A stretch of DNA of 29,329 nt from a virus, in IMG/VR virus record IMGVR_UViG_3300025128_000221, positions 1 through 29,329 of that record, one strand, 5' to 3'. A model generated the notes under the pieces. That model had not been told where the DNA came from, ran no database searches, and saw only the letters and a list, made by a program, of their open reading frames with translations. Positions 7,749 through 15,667 of the stretch are shown piece after piece. The number at the start of each line of letters is the position of its first letter. The first letter of the stretch is position 1. Position numbers and translations under genes: made by a program.

Positions 7749-8048
7749 ATGAAGTTTAGGGAAGCTGTTGTACTTTTACTGCACCAAGAGCCGTTAATCT
7801 GCGAAGTCGATGTACAGCTTACATCTAAGTTAGACGAAGATGTGTATGGGGAGTGCCATTTAGACCTTAACAAGAAACGCATCAACATCATGGTAGCAAG
7901 GTCACTCCCGCTAGTAGCACAACTTGACGCACTAATCCACGAATGGGCTCACGCAATGCTCGCAGGGATGCCCGAAGAGTTTCATAAACACGGACCAATG
8001 TGGGGCGTATGCTACGCTCGTTGTTACTGCGCTGTATACCCACGCTAA
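7749..8048 (+). CDS. Small zinc metalloprotease-like protein (HEWAH motif, SprT-like)
   Basis: The product has 99 residues. The zinc-binding motif HExxH is present as IHEWAHAML (H64-E65-x2-H68), followed by HGPMWGVCYARCY, where H81 is a plausible third ligand. This spacing resembles the short SprT-like or WLM-type 'mini-metalloprotease' proteins seen in phages and bacteria. No signal peptide or membrane segment is visible, so it would act in the cytoplasm. Targets are unknown; processing of structural proteins or host factors is only a guess. Its TAA overlaps the TAG of the converging 88-residue gene in a CTAA tetranucleotide. It is the last + strand gene in the window. Confidence 0.75.
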   Translation: MKFREAVVLLLHQEPLICEVDVQLTSKLDEDVYGECHLDLNKKRINIMVARSLPLVAQLDALIHEWAHAMLAGMPEEFHKHGPMWGVCYARCYCAVYPR

Positions 8049-8311
8049 CTCCGCCTACTTTTAGCGCCCGAACACTTCCAACGCTTACGTGATAAGTTGT
8101 TGGGGGTGTTTGGGTCATTTCGTTTAGCTACCGACAAACGTTTCTTAATCCCAAGTGATCTCGCACAGTACGAGTCCCCTTTAGATGTTCCCGGTCTAAC
8201 TCTCGGACCACCGCCCTTAGCTTTACCAGCTTGTCCGTAACTTACTTTCTTACCGGAAGCTGTGCGTTTGACACGCGCTTTGCCCTTAGCAGGGCCACTA
8301 CGTCTAGGCAT
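8045..8311 (-). CDS. Small basic protein of unknown function
   Basis: The 88-residue product is strongly basic. The N-terminal half is low in complexity (Arg, Lys, Gly, Ala). The C-terminal half has a more defined segment, DSYCARSLGIKK ... NTPNNLSRKRWKCSG, with two cysteines. I remember similar tails in small proteins of marine phages but know no function; a nucleic-acid-binding or virion-associated role is possible. The start ATG overlaps the end of the holin-like gene by 8 bases, tying it to the late leftward operon, and it is the last gene before the arms collide. The overlap with its neighbour and the conserved-looking tail support that it is real. Confidence 0.65.
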   Translation of the reverse strand: MPRRSGPAKGKARVKRTASGKKVSYGQAGKAKGGGPRVRPGTSKGDSYCARSLGIKKRLSVAKRNDPNTPNNLSRKRWKCSGAKSRRS

Positions 8312-8711
8312 CTTTCTTCTCCTTATCTTTTGTTAATGTGTCGGCAGATCCATCAACAATCGTTTTAAGAATTGACGATAGCGATGTGACCACGAGAGTA
8401 ATTAATCCAGCCACGACTGCAATTGAGTCGGCGGGGATAAACAAACAACTTCCCACAAAAGCGAGAACAAGGATTAGCAAATATAATCCTGCAAACTGAG
8501 ACAAATGTATAGAGGCAAGTTCACTAGCACTTTGGCTTGCTTTAATCTCAGCAAGTTTAGCTTTAGCTTCTACTTCGCGCAGTAGAACCTCGGCCCTAGT
8601 ATCTATAACTTGTGCGCGTTGGCGCTGATCTGATTCTGACATGTTTAATCCAAGAAGTTTACGAAGCAGATTTTGCAATCGCTTTCGCAAGGAGGTTTTA
8701 AAGAGACGCAT
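8304..8711 (-). CDS. Holin-like membrane protein (two transmembrane segments)
   Basis: The chosen start is the ATG at 8711, with GGTGG just upstream, giving 135 residues. The frame stays open to 8798, but that would overlap the spanin-like gene with no better ribosome site. Layout: a basic amphipathic N-terminus (1-23), a charged helix rich in Ala, Glu and Lys (about 35-65), a first membrane segment (about 73-92), a second (about 96-114) separated by a short IPAD turn, and a charged tail KDKEKKDA. Two membrane spans with a charged C-terminus fit a class II holin, which opens the inner membrane at lysis. The neighbouring u-spanin-like gene supports this. An alternative is a structural or superinfection membrane protein. 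Confidence 0.6.
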   Translation of the reverse strand: MRLFKTSLRKRLQNLLRKLLGLNMSESDQRQRAQVIDTRAEVLLREVEAKAKLAEIKASQSASELASIHLSQFAGLYLLILVLAFVGSCLFIPADSIAVVAGLITLVVTSLSSILKTIVDGSADTLTKDKEKKDA

Positions 8712-8739
8712 GATGCCACCAGTAGTAATAGTAATATTT

Positions 8740-9165
8740 TTAGTGCCATCCGTTAGACCTTTGTAGTTTAACAAGAAGACCAATAAGAAGAACAGCAATC
8801 ACGCCGCCAAAAACAGAGGCGTGTCGCCAGTCAGCTTTGAAGGTAGCTCCTGTAGCAAGGCTCTCAGAGAACTCTTCATCTACGGGCTCTTCTTCAATAA
8901 TAACTGAAGTACCTAAAACTTCATTTCTATCCACCACAGGGTGGGCATCAATGCTGGGTATGTGCCATGTAAGAGCGGCAGCAGTTGATGAGCTTTCGCC
9001 TTCATACTCAAACATATCGTTATGTCCTGAGTAACCGCCTACTGTAGCTGATGTACCTTCTGCATGACCAAGCGTTAACTCGTCAGGCATTAATACATCA
9101 GCTACAGATGTGGACGCGCAGGAGGCTAAAAGAAGCCCAATGACTGCTAAAGCTTTTTTGCTCAT
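8740..9165 (-). CDS. u-spanin-like lipoprotein with C-terminal membrane anchor
   Basis: The 141-residue protein starts with a lipoprotein signal peptide: MSKKALAVIG, then a hydrophobic run ending in the lipobox LLASC with Cys16. It ends with a single membrane segment (about 117-134, VFGGVIAVLLIGLLVKL) and a short basic tail. The middle is polar and rich in Ser, Thr and Gly. A lipid anchor for the outer membrane plus an inner-membrane helix in one chain is the architecture of unimolecular spanins such as phage T1 gp11, which fuse the two membranes at the end of lysis. The start overlaps the stop of the small basic gene as ATGA, and the holin-like gene follows. The function is inferred from architecture only. 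Confidence 0.6.
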   Translation of the reverse strand: MSKKALAVIGLLLASCASTSVADVLMPDELTLGHAEGTSATVGGYSGHNDMFEYEGESSSTAAALTWHIPSIDAHPVVDRNEVLGTSVIIEEEPVDEEFSESLATGATFKADWRHASVFGGVIAVLLIGLLVKLQRSNGWH

Positions 9166-9323
9166 GACTTCTTCGTGCGTTTTTTAGTCGTTTTTTTAGA
9201 CTGTGTAAACGCTTTTTTGGTAGGCGCTCCCTTAGTTCCGGGTTTACGCATTGTTTCGCCGCTTCCCGCTTTAATACGCTTACGCTTTGCGTGGATGTTA
9301 CTGTAAAGGCCGGGGCGCTTCAC
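9162..9323 (-). CDS. Small basic protein, 53 residues, GTG start
   Basis: This short gene starts at GTG 9323, which overlaps the stop of the preceding lipoprotein gene as GTGA, and ends with TGA overlapping the next start as ATGA. GGAG lies 8 bases before the GTG. The product begins MKRPGLYSNIHAKRKRI (GTG read as Met), continues KAGSGETMRKPGTKGAP and ends in a Lys/Thr-rich tail. I recall the RPGLY-N-IHAKR-RIKAGSGE-MRKPG pattern as a recurrent small protein in marine phages without known function. The in-frame ATG at 9251 would give only the last 29 residues and lose that pattern. Double overlap coupling on both sides supports a real gene. Confidence 0.8.
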   Translation of the reverse strand: MKRPGLYSNIHAKRKRIKAGSGETMRKPGTKGAPTKKAFTQSKKTTKKRTKKS

Positions 9324-9634
9324 GCTTGCGTCTCCTCTTCCTCGTCTTCTTCTTCAAGAACTTCCCACTCTTCGGCTTCTTTCTTTGCCTTGTGCTTCTT
9401 AGCAGCAAACAAAGCAGCAGCGCCGCCGAGCATAGTAGCAACAGCACCGCCCATAGCGGGGTTACCAGTCATCATTGTTGTTAACGTCCCCGCTTGCTCA
9501 GCAAGCATAGGTGCGCTATCCATAATAGTTGCTCCCATAGCTTCAGCTTGCTCTTCGCCTCCGGGCATTAGTTTGCCAACGGTTGCACAGGCAGGAAGAA
9601 GGACGGGCATCATAAGAACATATAGTCGATTCAT
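9320..9634 (-). CDS. Putative lipoprotein with second hydrophobic segment, unknown role
   Basis: From the ATG at 9634, one base after the stop of the gp16-like gene, the product has 104 residues. The frame extends 11 codons further upstream into that gene, but only this Met gives a clean signal sequence. It begins MNRLYVLMMPVLLPAC, a lipoprotein-type signal with Cys16. A Gly/Ala-rich hydrophobic stretch at about 58-78 could span a membrane. Lys-rich residues and a very acidic tail (EEEDEEEETQA) follow. It lies between the ejection-protein genes and the spanin/holin pair, so a lysis or envelope role is possible. I do not recognise the family. Confidence 0.65.
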   Translation of the reverse strand: MNRLYVLMMPVLLPACATVGKLMPGGEEQAEAMGATIMDSAPMLAEQAGTLTTMMTGNPAMGGAVATMLGGAAALFAAKKHKAKKEAEEWEVLEEEDEEEETQA

Positions 9635-9635
9635 T

Positions 9636-12600
9636 TTATTGTGGGGGTTTGGGTAAGAGAGGCTCAATTAAAACATTACTAATAATACTGGAGTACCATG
9701 CGTTAGCCATCGGGACCATACGCATTAAGCTACGGTATTGTTTCTGATCTAAGTGCCCTTGCTTAAAGGCATCGAATATTGTGCCGGGAACTTTTCCTGC
9801 ATCAGCAAGCGTAGACATTGATGGGAAGTTAACGAGCGTGGGCTCGTGCATGTTTGTAAAGACAGGCTCAACAGGCAGCCCAATCCGACCAAGCCCCCAA
9901 AGAACTGAGTCAGTTAGGTCAGGCATCATTCCCCACAGCGCCGTCTTACGTGTTGCAGCTTTAAGTAACCCTTCAGTTGACAGTGCTTCTTCTAATTTTT
10001 CAGGCTCATCCCAGTAGTACAGGTAAGCCAGCGCAATCGACACGCCAATAGCCCCCACCATCTGTGCCATTAATGTTTGGGCTGCTAACGAATCCCTTAG
10101 CTGGACGTTGCGAGCAAAGTGGTTAGTTTGTGATGTAATAGCAAAGGCTTTAAACTGAGTAAAGAAGTCACCCATTTCACTACTAACTAGCCATTGGGGA
10201 CGGTCCAAAACGTCTGAGCGCTGCATAACTTGTTTAACCCACTTAGTAGACATTGACCTAAAGCGAGCTTGCATTTCAGGAGATAGTGCGTTGACGTTAA
10301 TGCGGTCAAGCGTAATACCGTTCATTGTTTCAGACACAATTACTCCGGGATTACTCAATGCATCCATTAGCTCATCAAAGCCTTCCCGTGTTTGACCTAG
10401 CGTAGCAATGCGTACGTTCTTGCGGCCAACAAAGTCAGCCACATCCCCAGTTCGCACCATTGCAGACATACGATTCATAAACGAACTAAACGCCCACATG
10501 TCTCCGTAGATGTTTAGGTTCGAGTACCCTGACTTGTATCCCACTCTGGGCTGCATACGTGAGGATACTTCATATGCACGGCCCAGTTTACCGTCACCAA
10601 ACATGGGCTGACCTTCGCTCATTAGCTCGAACTTGTTGTATGCCAAAGCCATTTCAGCCTCAGCATCACCCATTCCTAAGAAGAAGGACAAGAAATCACG
10701 AAGCGTTTCGTCCTCAATTTTTCCACCAGCCATTGCGGCTGTGCGGATCTTTGTAAAGACGGGCATTGCATCTAACACAGTTGAAAACCCACCGGATACT
10801 GCTGCTGCTGTAGTCTCAGGAAGCTGCGTCTTAACGAAACCCGGAACCCTTAAGTTACCTGTAGCCGAACGTAGAACTGATAAAGCTGAGCCAAGAGTAG
10901 ATCGGTGAAACTGCGGCTTTCCTAGAATATCATTCTCTAGGATTTTTAGTTCTTGTTTAAGTCCTTGAATATTAGTAACAGCGTTACGTGCTTGTGCAGT
11001 CTCCACTACGCCAGTCATTAGCTCAGAGATCGTATCGTATCGCTTACCGCCGGGGCCTCTGTACTTATCAAGAATGTACTTAGTTTGAATTTCAATAAAT
11101 ATATCGCTTGCGTATCTATCAAGAACAGCTTGTGGGTTTTCCTCGAAAAGATCCGTAATGTAAATTTCTTTAGTACTACCATCAGTAAGCTTAAACTTTT
11201 TAGTAATTGTAGGATCAAGCTTAACACGGTACATAGTCCTCTTAGACTTCTTAATTGTAATGCCAATGTCTTTAAGCAACGCCGCACGTTCTTCCGAAGT
11301 AAAGGCAAATGTACTATCTTCCCCCATACCCTCACGCAACCACTTCTCAACGCCTTCTAGTGTTTCTTCTGCATTGCCTTTAGCCATGCTGGCAACTTGC
11401 TGCGCTGTGTTCTGGTGCGATGCTCCCACGGTGTAATACGTGTATAGCTTTTGTGCCATAATACGTGATGATTCTTCAGACCATTCTTCACCTTTCATAA
11501 TAGCATCAGTAAGGAAGTCTTCCATTTGTTCCTTGCCAGAGCGTCCACTAGTAATAACAACTTTATTAACAAAGCTGTCCAGCTTGCCCGTCTGCATAAT
11601 CTGGGTAAAGTAAGACGGATCGGGATCAATGTTCTCGAACCCACGGATCTCGGCATCCTGCGCCATCTCCATTAGTTCTTTGAACTTCTTCTGTATAGGA
11701 GCGGCGGCTTTCTTAACGAGGGCTTGCTCAGCGGGATCAGTCGGAAGAACTCTGCCGTCACTTTTAATGTAACGGGCAACCATGTGGTCAAATTCAGTAG
11801 CAAGGTTACCGGAAATAGCTTGCCTTGCTCTTTTACCTAAGCCTGACTCGTTAATTGTATTTCGGTGTTTAACAAACTCATCAACTGTTGGAAGGTATAT
11901 GCGCCTAAAATCGTTAAGCTGCGTGGTAACAAATGTCCTACGTGCTGCCTTAGCACCATCAGACAAGATGTTGTAGTTCTTAAATAATCCCTGAGCTTGT
12001 CCGGCAGGAAAGTATTGACCCGCTTTATTGTGCAAAGCCGCTTGGCTGCCGAGTACATCAGAAGCCATAGCTCGTACAATACCAAGGTGGTGCGAAAGCA
12101 TTTTAGATCTGTAGCCACCAAGAGATACAAAGTTCCAAAACTTATGTAGTCTCGGAGCATCGTCAAGTATGTTGTCCCTACTAACCTCAACAGTCTCAGA
12201 CGCCCCTGTAATCCCCTCTCCCAGTTCTTCAGCGCGTGCTTGACGCGCAGCCTCGGCTTCTCGTTTAAGCTCTCCTGCGGCCCTGTAGCGCTCTAGCTCA
12301 GATGCTCGCTCAAAGCGTTGCCGAGGACTAGTATTTACATTAATGTTTGCATCACCAAACTCAGTTAACGTGTACCAGTCAGCAGGTAAGTCTCCGTATT
12401 GCGACAATCTAATAAGAGGATCTTCGGGATACTCAATAGAATGTAGGAACTCAAAGCCCTCTTCGCCCCGCAGCAGTCCCATCTTAGCGCGAAGAGCCAT
12501 TGTAAACTCAGGATCGGCTAACTGAGCAACACGCTGTTCCCTAACACGCCTGTTAATCTCAGCCATTGCCTCGGCTTTATTCATATCGTCAAGCATAAAG

Positions 12601-15600
12601 CGCTGAGTTTGGGCTCCCTCGGCGCTATCCTTAATACGTACCGCCCACGTCCTACGCTTGCCCCCAACCTTTAGTCGGCTTACTTCAACGTCAAAGCCCA
12701 TAATGCTTTGGCTAAACTTAATGCCCAGTCGCTTGTTTCCTTGCCACGTATGCTCAATTGTTTTGAGTGACGTTGTAGGGAACAACGAATCACTAGCCGC
12801 AGCAAACTTAACTAAGTCTTCTGTCCGTGCTACGTGTACCTCTCCCTGCTTAGTCCGTACAACACGTTCCCGCATTGCATCGTCGGAACGGAACTCAGGC
12901 TGCATTGGAGAATCGTCGAGGACTCCGCCTCCAAACAAAAGATCGTCAACATCAGTATCCGTAAGATACTCAGCAGTTTCCACTTCGCCTGTTTTCTTTG
13001 TTACGGTGCGGGGTGTTAAATCATCATAATCAATAATAAGTAGGTCATCTCGTTGCGCACGTACAAGACCTAACCTACCGTCAGGACCAACAACAAGGTC
13101 ACCAGCCTTCTTCTTTAACCTACGCCCTAATCGTATTGACTTATCATCAAGCTCTTGTGCTACGTTAATTGCGGCCCTTGCACGTAGACGTTGCTCTGCG
13201 GTTATGTTAACAAGATCACGCAGACGTAGATTACGGACAGTTGCTGGACTTTGACGCGACAAAAACTCTAAGTCGTTTATGCCAATAAATCCTGCGTGTC
13301 CTTGCGTAATGTCACTTATTAGGCGTAAAGTTTGCGCCTGTACGCCAGCAGGATCAGGAGCTTCTTTTGCTAGCTCGTCAATTTCAGAACGTAATCCAGA
13401 TACGTTAGCGTTATGCTTACGAGTTAAGTCAAGTAATTGATTTTCGGCTTTACGTATTTGTTTAGCTGTAGCGCCTGACTCTTTAAGGTTATCAATTCGC
13501 CGCTGTAGCTGTCTAGCTTTACTGGAGTACTGTGCTGTTTCTTTATCAATATTTTTTTGTAGCTCTTCAGACTTCTCAAGATTCTGGCGATACCGTAGGG
13601 TGGCATTGTAGTCAGCAAGTCTGGCTCCAAGTCGGCTTTTCTCAACAGAGTTTGCAATAGCTTCGTCAAACTTCTTTTGGGTTACCCTAATTTCTTCCGT
13701 AATATCATCAATAGACTTTGTTGCTGTGCTGGGTATTACATTAAGTACTTCATCAGTACTAAGAGTACCGACATTACCAGCACCCTCGAACATAGCGTCA
13801 AGTGTTTCTTGGTTGTCAAAGTCGAGCTTACGCATAAACGGTAGCTCATACTCATCACCCTGACGAATCCATTCCATAGGACCAGCCATGTCAGGCGTAC
13901 CACGGTAGGTTGGGTCAGCCATAAGAATAGCTTCGTAAGCTGCTTCGACTTCATCGTACAAACTTTGAAGCATCTCGCGTCCTTCAGGATGACGTAGAAG
14001 CCAGTCAACGCGCTCAGCATTAAGCATTTCAACGGCTTCTGTGTCGCCACGCCCCACAGCGCTTAACAGTTCATCTATACGCGAGTCTTCTACGCTAGTG
14101 GTTTTTAGCCTCTCTAGACGTTCTCTAAGTGTGGCTTCTTCTCCACGTAGTTTATCGGCTTCTTGTCTAAACGATCCGGATGTACGTCTACCCGCTTCCG
14201 GCCCTGTTGTAGATTTTTTACTTGGGGCAGCAAGAGCAGCGTCTTCTAGCTCTTTAATCTTTTCAGCGTTAGCTTTAACAGTTTGCTCAATTTCTGCTTC
14301 AAGTGCGGCTATTTCTTTTTGAAGACGCTCAGAAGGTTTTCCGGTTCTGGCCGAATCAAGGTCAATGCTGCTGCGGATCTCGTCCTCCATCCTACGCCAC
14401 AGATCTTCTTGGCGAGATAGTAATTGATCCATTCGTGGTAGTTGACGTAAAGAATCAATACGTGAACGTAGTAGCTCTATTTCCCGTGTAATTTTTGTAG
14501 CTTCTTCAGGCGAAGCCGCATCAAGCTCGTCAGCTAAGTCTCTAAGCTGCTTATTTAAGTTACCTCGTCGGCGGGGATCAGGTGGTCCAAATAGTTCAAG
14601 TTCAGGACCAATTAACTCATCTAGCATTTGATCGTGACGCGACAGGATGTTCATTACTTCCTGCGTGTATCTTGGATCTGTTTGTGCGGGATCAGTAGCA
14701 GCTTTAAGCGCCAGACGTAGCTCTTGGAAGCTGGCTGTCATAGCTTCCTGTCGGGCCATTTCAATGCCCTCTTTTACGGCTACGCGCTCAAGAGCATTAC
14801 GCATAAACCCACGATGCTCGATCCCCCCAAACGTCCCGCCTAGCAGTCCTGCCAACGCAATGTTAAAGGCGTAGTCTTCGTCTTCAACGTACGGACTACC
14901 AGCGTCAGCCATTGCTGTAAACGTAGCTCCCCAGAGGCCCTCTGCGGCTGCGTGTATGCCCATCCCCCGTACAAATGATCCTTTAGTCGTTGCTAGTTTA
15001 GCCGCCCGTGAGGCCAATCCTATCCGTGCTACAAGCGATGCTCCACGGTCTACTAACACACTACCAACAAGCGGGATTGGGTCCGTCATAGGCAGAAGCC
15101 ATTGGTCAGCAAACCGCCACAACTCGTCGCTGCCGCCGTCGCGCTCTGCGTGAATCATACCTTCCATAGCAGACATAAACTCTTCGTCTGACTGAATGCG
15201 CGACACAAAACGCTCAGCGTCTCTTAATGATGGTTGTTCAAATAACTCATCGTGAAAACGTGCAGGAATGCCTCTACTTAATCTTCCCCAGTTTTTACCG
15301 TCCCACGCAAAGTCAGGATCCGGTGTTGTTTCCGTAAAGAACCCGCCAACCATTCCGGTTGTGTACGACCACTTATGCTGCATGTACCGCCCAAAGGTAC
15401 TGCCGGAGTCTGTGGGCTTAGTCTCAAAATTACCCGTAGCTAAGTTACGGGTAGTCTCCATGTTGTCACCAAAAATTTGTACAAACGGGTTTACATCCGT
15501 ACGCCACGTAGGCTGCTGAGTTAGTATTTCTGCTTTACGGGCGTACCGATCATACATATTAGCCCGAAGCGCATCTAAATTCTCATCAGATAGCGTGGGC

Positions 15601-15665
15601 TTTGCCCGACGAATCGCAGGGCTAGTGGTAACTAATTCTGACCACTCAGAGGGATCTTGTGCCAA
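9636..15665 (-). CDS. Giant internal virion/ejection protein, T7 gp16-like
   Basis: A 2009-residue protein; T7 gp16 has 1318. Its place after gp13-, gp14- and gp15-like genes identifies it as the inner core/ejection protein, which by family leaves the head with the DNA and forms a channel across the cell envelope. A Gly/Ala-rich hydrophobic region lies near residue 270. Long charged helices typical of coiled coil occur at about 340-560 and 690-790. A segment near 1600-1660 reads SALSVLRSATGNLRVPGF, and a hydrophobic helix near 1875 reads GAIGVSIALAYLYYW. No lytic transglycosylase motif was found by eye at the N-terminus, unlike T7 gp16. The start is TTG at 15665, 2 bases after the upstream stop and with GGGGG upstream; the next ATG would remove 37 residues. 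Confidence 0.85.
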   Translation of the reverse strand: MAQDPSEWSELVTTSPAIRRAKPTLSDENLDALRANMYDRYARKAEILTQQPTWRTDVNPFVQIFGDNMETTRNLATGNFETKPTDSGSTFGRYMQHKWSYTTGMVGGFFTETTPDPDFAWDGKNWGRLSRGIPARFHDELFEQPSLRDAERFVSRIQSDEEFMSAMEGMIHAERDGGSDELWRFADQWLLPMTDPIPLVGSVLVDRGASLVARIGLASRAAKLATTKGSFVRGMGIHAAAEGLWGATFTAMADAGSPYVEDEDYAFNIALAGLLGGTFGGIEHRGFMRNALERVAVKEGIEMARQEAMTASFQELRLALKAATDPAQTDPRYTQEVMNILSRHDQMLDELIGPELELFGPPDPRRRGNLNKQLRDLADELDAASPEEATKITREIELLRSRIDSLRQLPRMDQLLSRQEDLWRRMEDEIRSSIDLDSARTGKPSERLQKEIAALEAEIEQTVKANAEKIKELEDAALAAPSKKSTTGPEAGRRTSGSFRQEADKLRGEEATLRERLERLKTTSVEDSRIDELLSAVGRGDTEAVEMLNAERVDWLLRHPEGREMLQSLYDEVEAAYEAILMADPTYRGTPDMAGPMEWIRQGDEYELPFMRKLDFDNQETLDAMFEGAGNVGTLSTDEVLNVIPSTATKSIDDITEEIRVTQKKFDEAIANSVEKSRLGARLADYNATLRYRQNLEKSEELQKNIDKETAQYSSKARQLQRRIDNLKESGATAKQIRKAENQLLDLTRKHNANVSGLRSEIDELAKEAPDPAGVQAQTLRLISDITQGHAGFIGINDLEFLSRQSPATVRNLRLRDLVNITAEQRLRARAAINVAQELDDKSIRLGRRLKKKAGDLVVGPDGRLGLVRAQRDDLLIIDYDDLTPRTVTKKTGEVETAEYLTDTDVDDLLFGGGVLDDSPMQPEFRSDDAMRERVVRTKQGEVHVARTEDLVKFAAASDSLFPTTSLKTIEHTWQGNKRLGIKFSQSIMGFDVEVSRLKVGGKRRTWAVRIKDSAEGAQTQRFMLDDMNKAEAMAEINRRVREQRVAQLADPEFTMALRAKMGLLRGEEGFEFLHSIEYPEDPLIRLSQYGDLPADWYTLTEFGDANINVNTSPRQRFERASELERYRAAGELKREAEAARQARAEELGEGITGASETVEVSRDNILDDAPRLHKFWNFVSLGGYRSKMLSHHLGIVRAMASDVLGSQAALHNKAGQYFPAGQAQGLFKNYNILSDGAKAARRTFVTTQLNDFRRIYLPTVDEFVKHRNTINESGLGKRARQAISGNLATEFDHMVARYIKSDGRVLPTDPAEQALVKKAAAPIQKKFKELMEMAQDAEIRGFENIDPDPSYFTQIMQTGKLDSFVNKVVITSGRSGKEQMEDFLTDAIMKGEEWSEESSRIMAQKLYTYYTVGASHQNTAQQVASMAKGNAEETLEGVEKWLREGMGEDSTFAFTSEERAALLKDIGITIKKSKRTMYRVKLDPTITKKFKLTDGSTKEIYITDLFEENPQAVLDRYASDIFIEIQTKYILDKYRGPGGKRYDTISELMTGVVETAQARNAVTNIQGLKQELKILENDILGKPQFHRSTLGSALSVLRSATGNLRVPGFVKTQLPETTAAAVSGGFSTVLDAMPVFTKIRTAAMAGGKIEDETLRDFLSFFLGMGDAEAEMALAYNKFELMSEGQPMFGDGKLGRAYEVSSRMQPRVGYKSGYSNLNIYGDMWAFSSFMNRMSAMVRTGDVADFVGRKNVRIATLGQTREGFDELMDALSNPGVIVSETMNGITLDRINVNALSPEMQARFRSMSTKWVKQVMQRSDVLDRPQWLVSSEMGDFFTQFKAFAITSQTNHFARNVQLRDSLAAQTLMAQMVGAIGVSIALAYLYYWDEPEKLEEALSTEGLLKAATRKTALWGMMPDLTDSVLWGLGRIGLPVEPVFTNMHEPTLVNFPSMSTLADAGKVPGTIFDAFKQGHLDQKQYRSLMRMVPMANAWYSSIISNVLIEPLLPKPPQ

Positions 15666-15667
15666 AA

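Noticed and set aside
8712-8798. Upstream extension of the holin-like gene with a hydrophobic N-terminus (MLFFLLVFLL)
   Set aside because: It would overlap the spanin-like gene by 59 bases with no better ribosome site, and the Met at 8711 has GGTGG upstream and gives a normal two-span holin layout.
9291-9656. 121-residue + strand ORF rich in Ser and Ala
   Set aside because: It is the mirror of the acidic tail and Gly/Ala segment of the lipoprotein on the other strand, and the Ser run comes from GAA/GAG repeats there.
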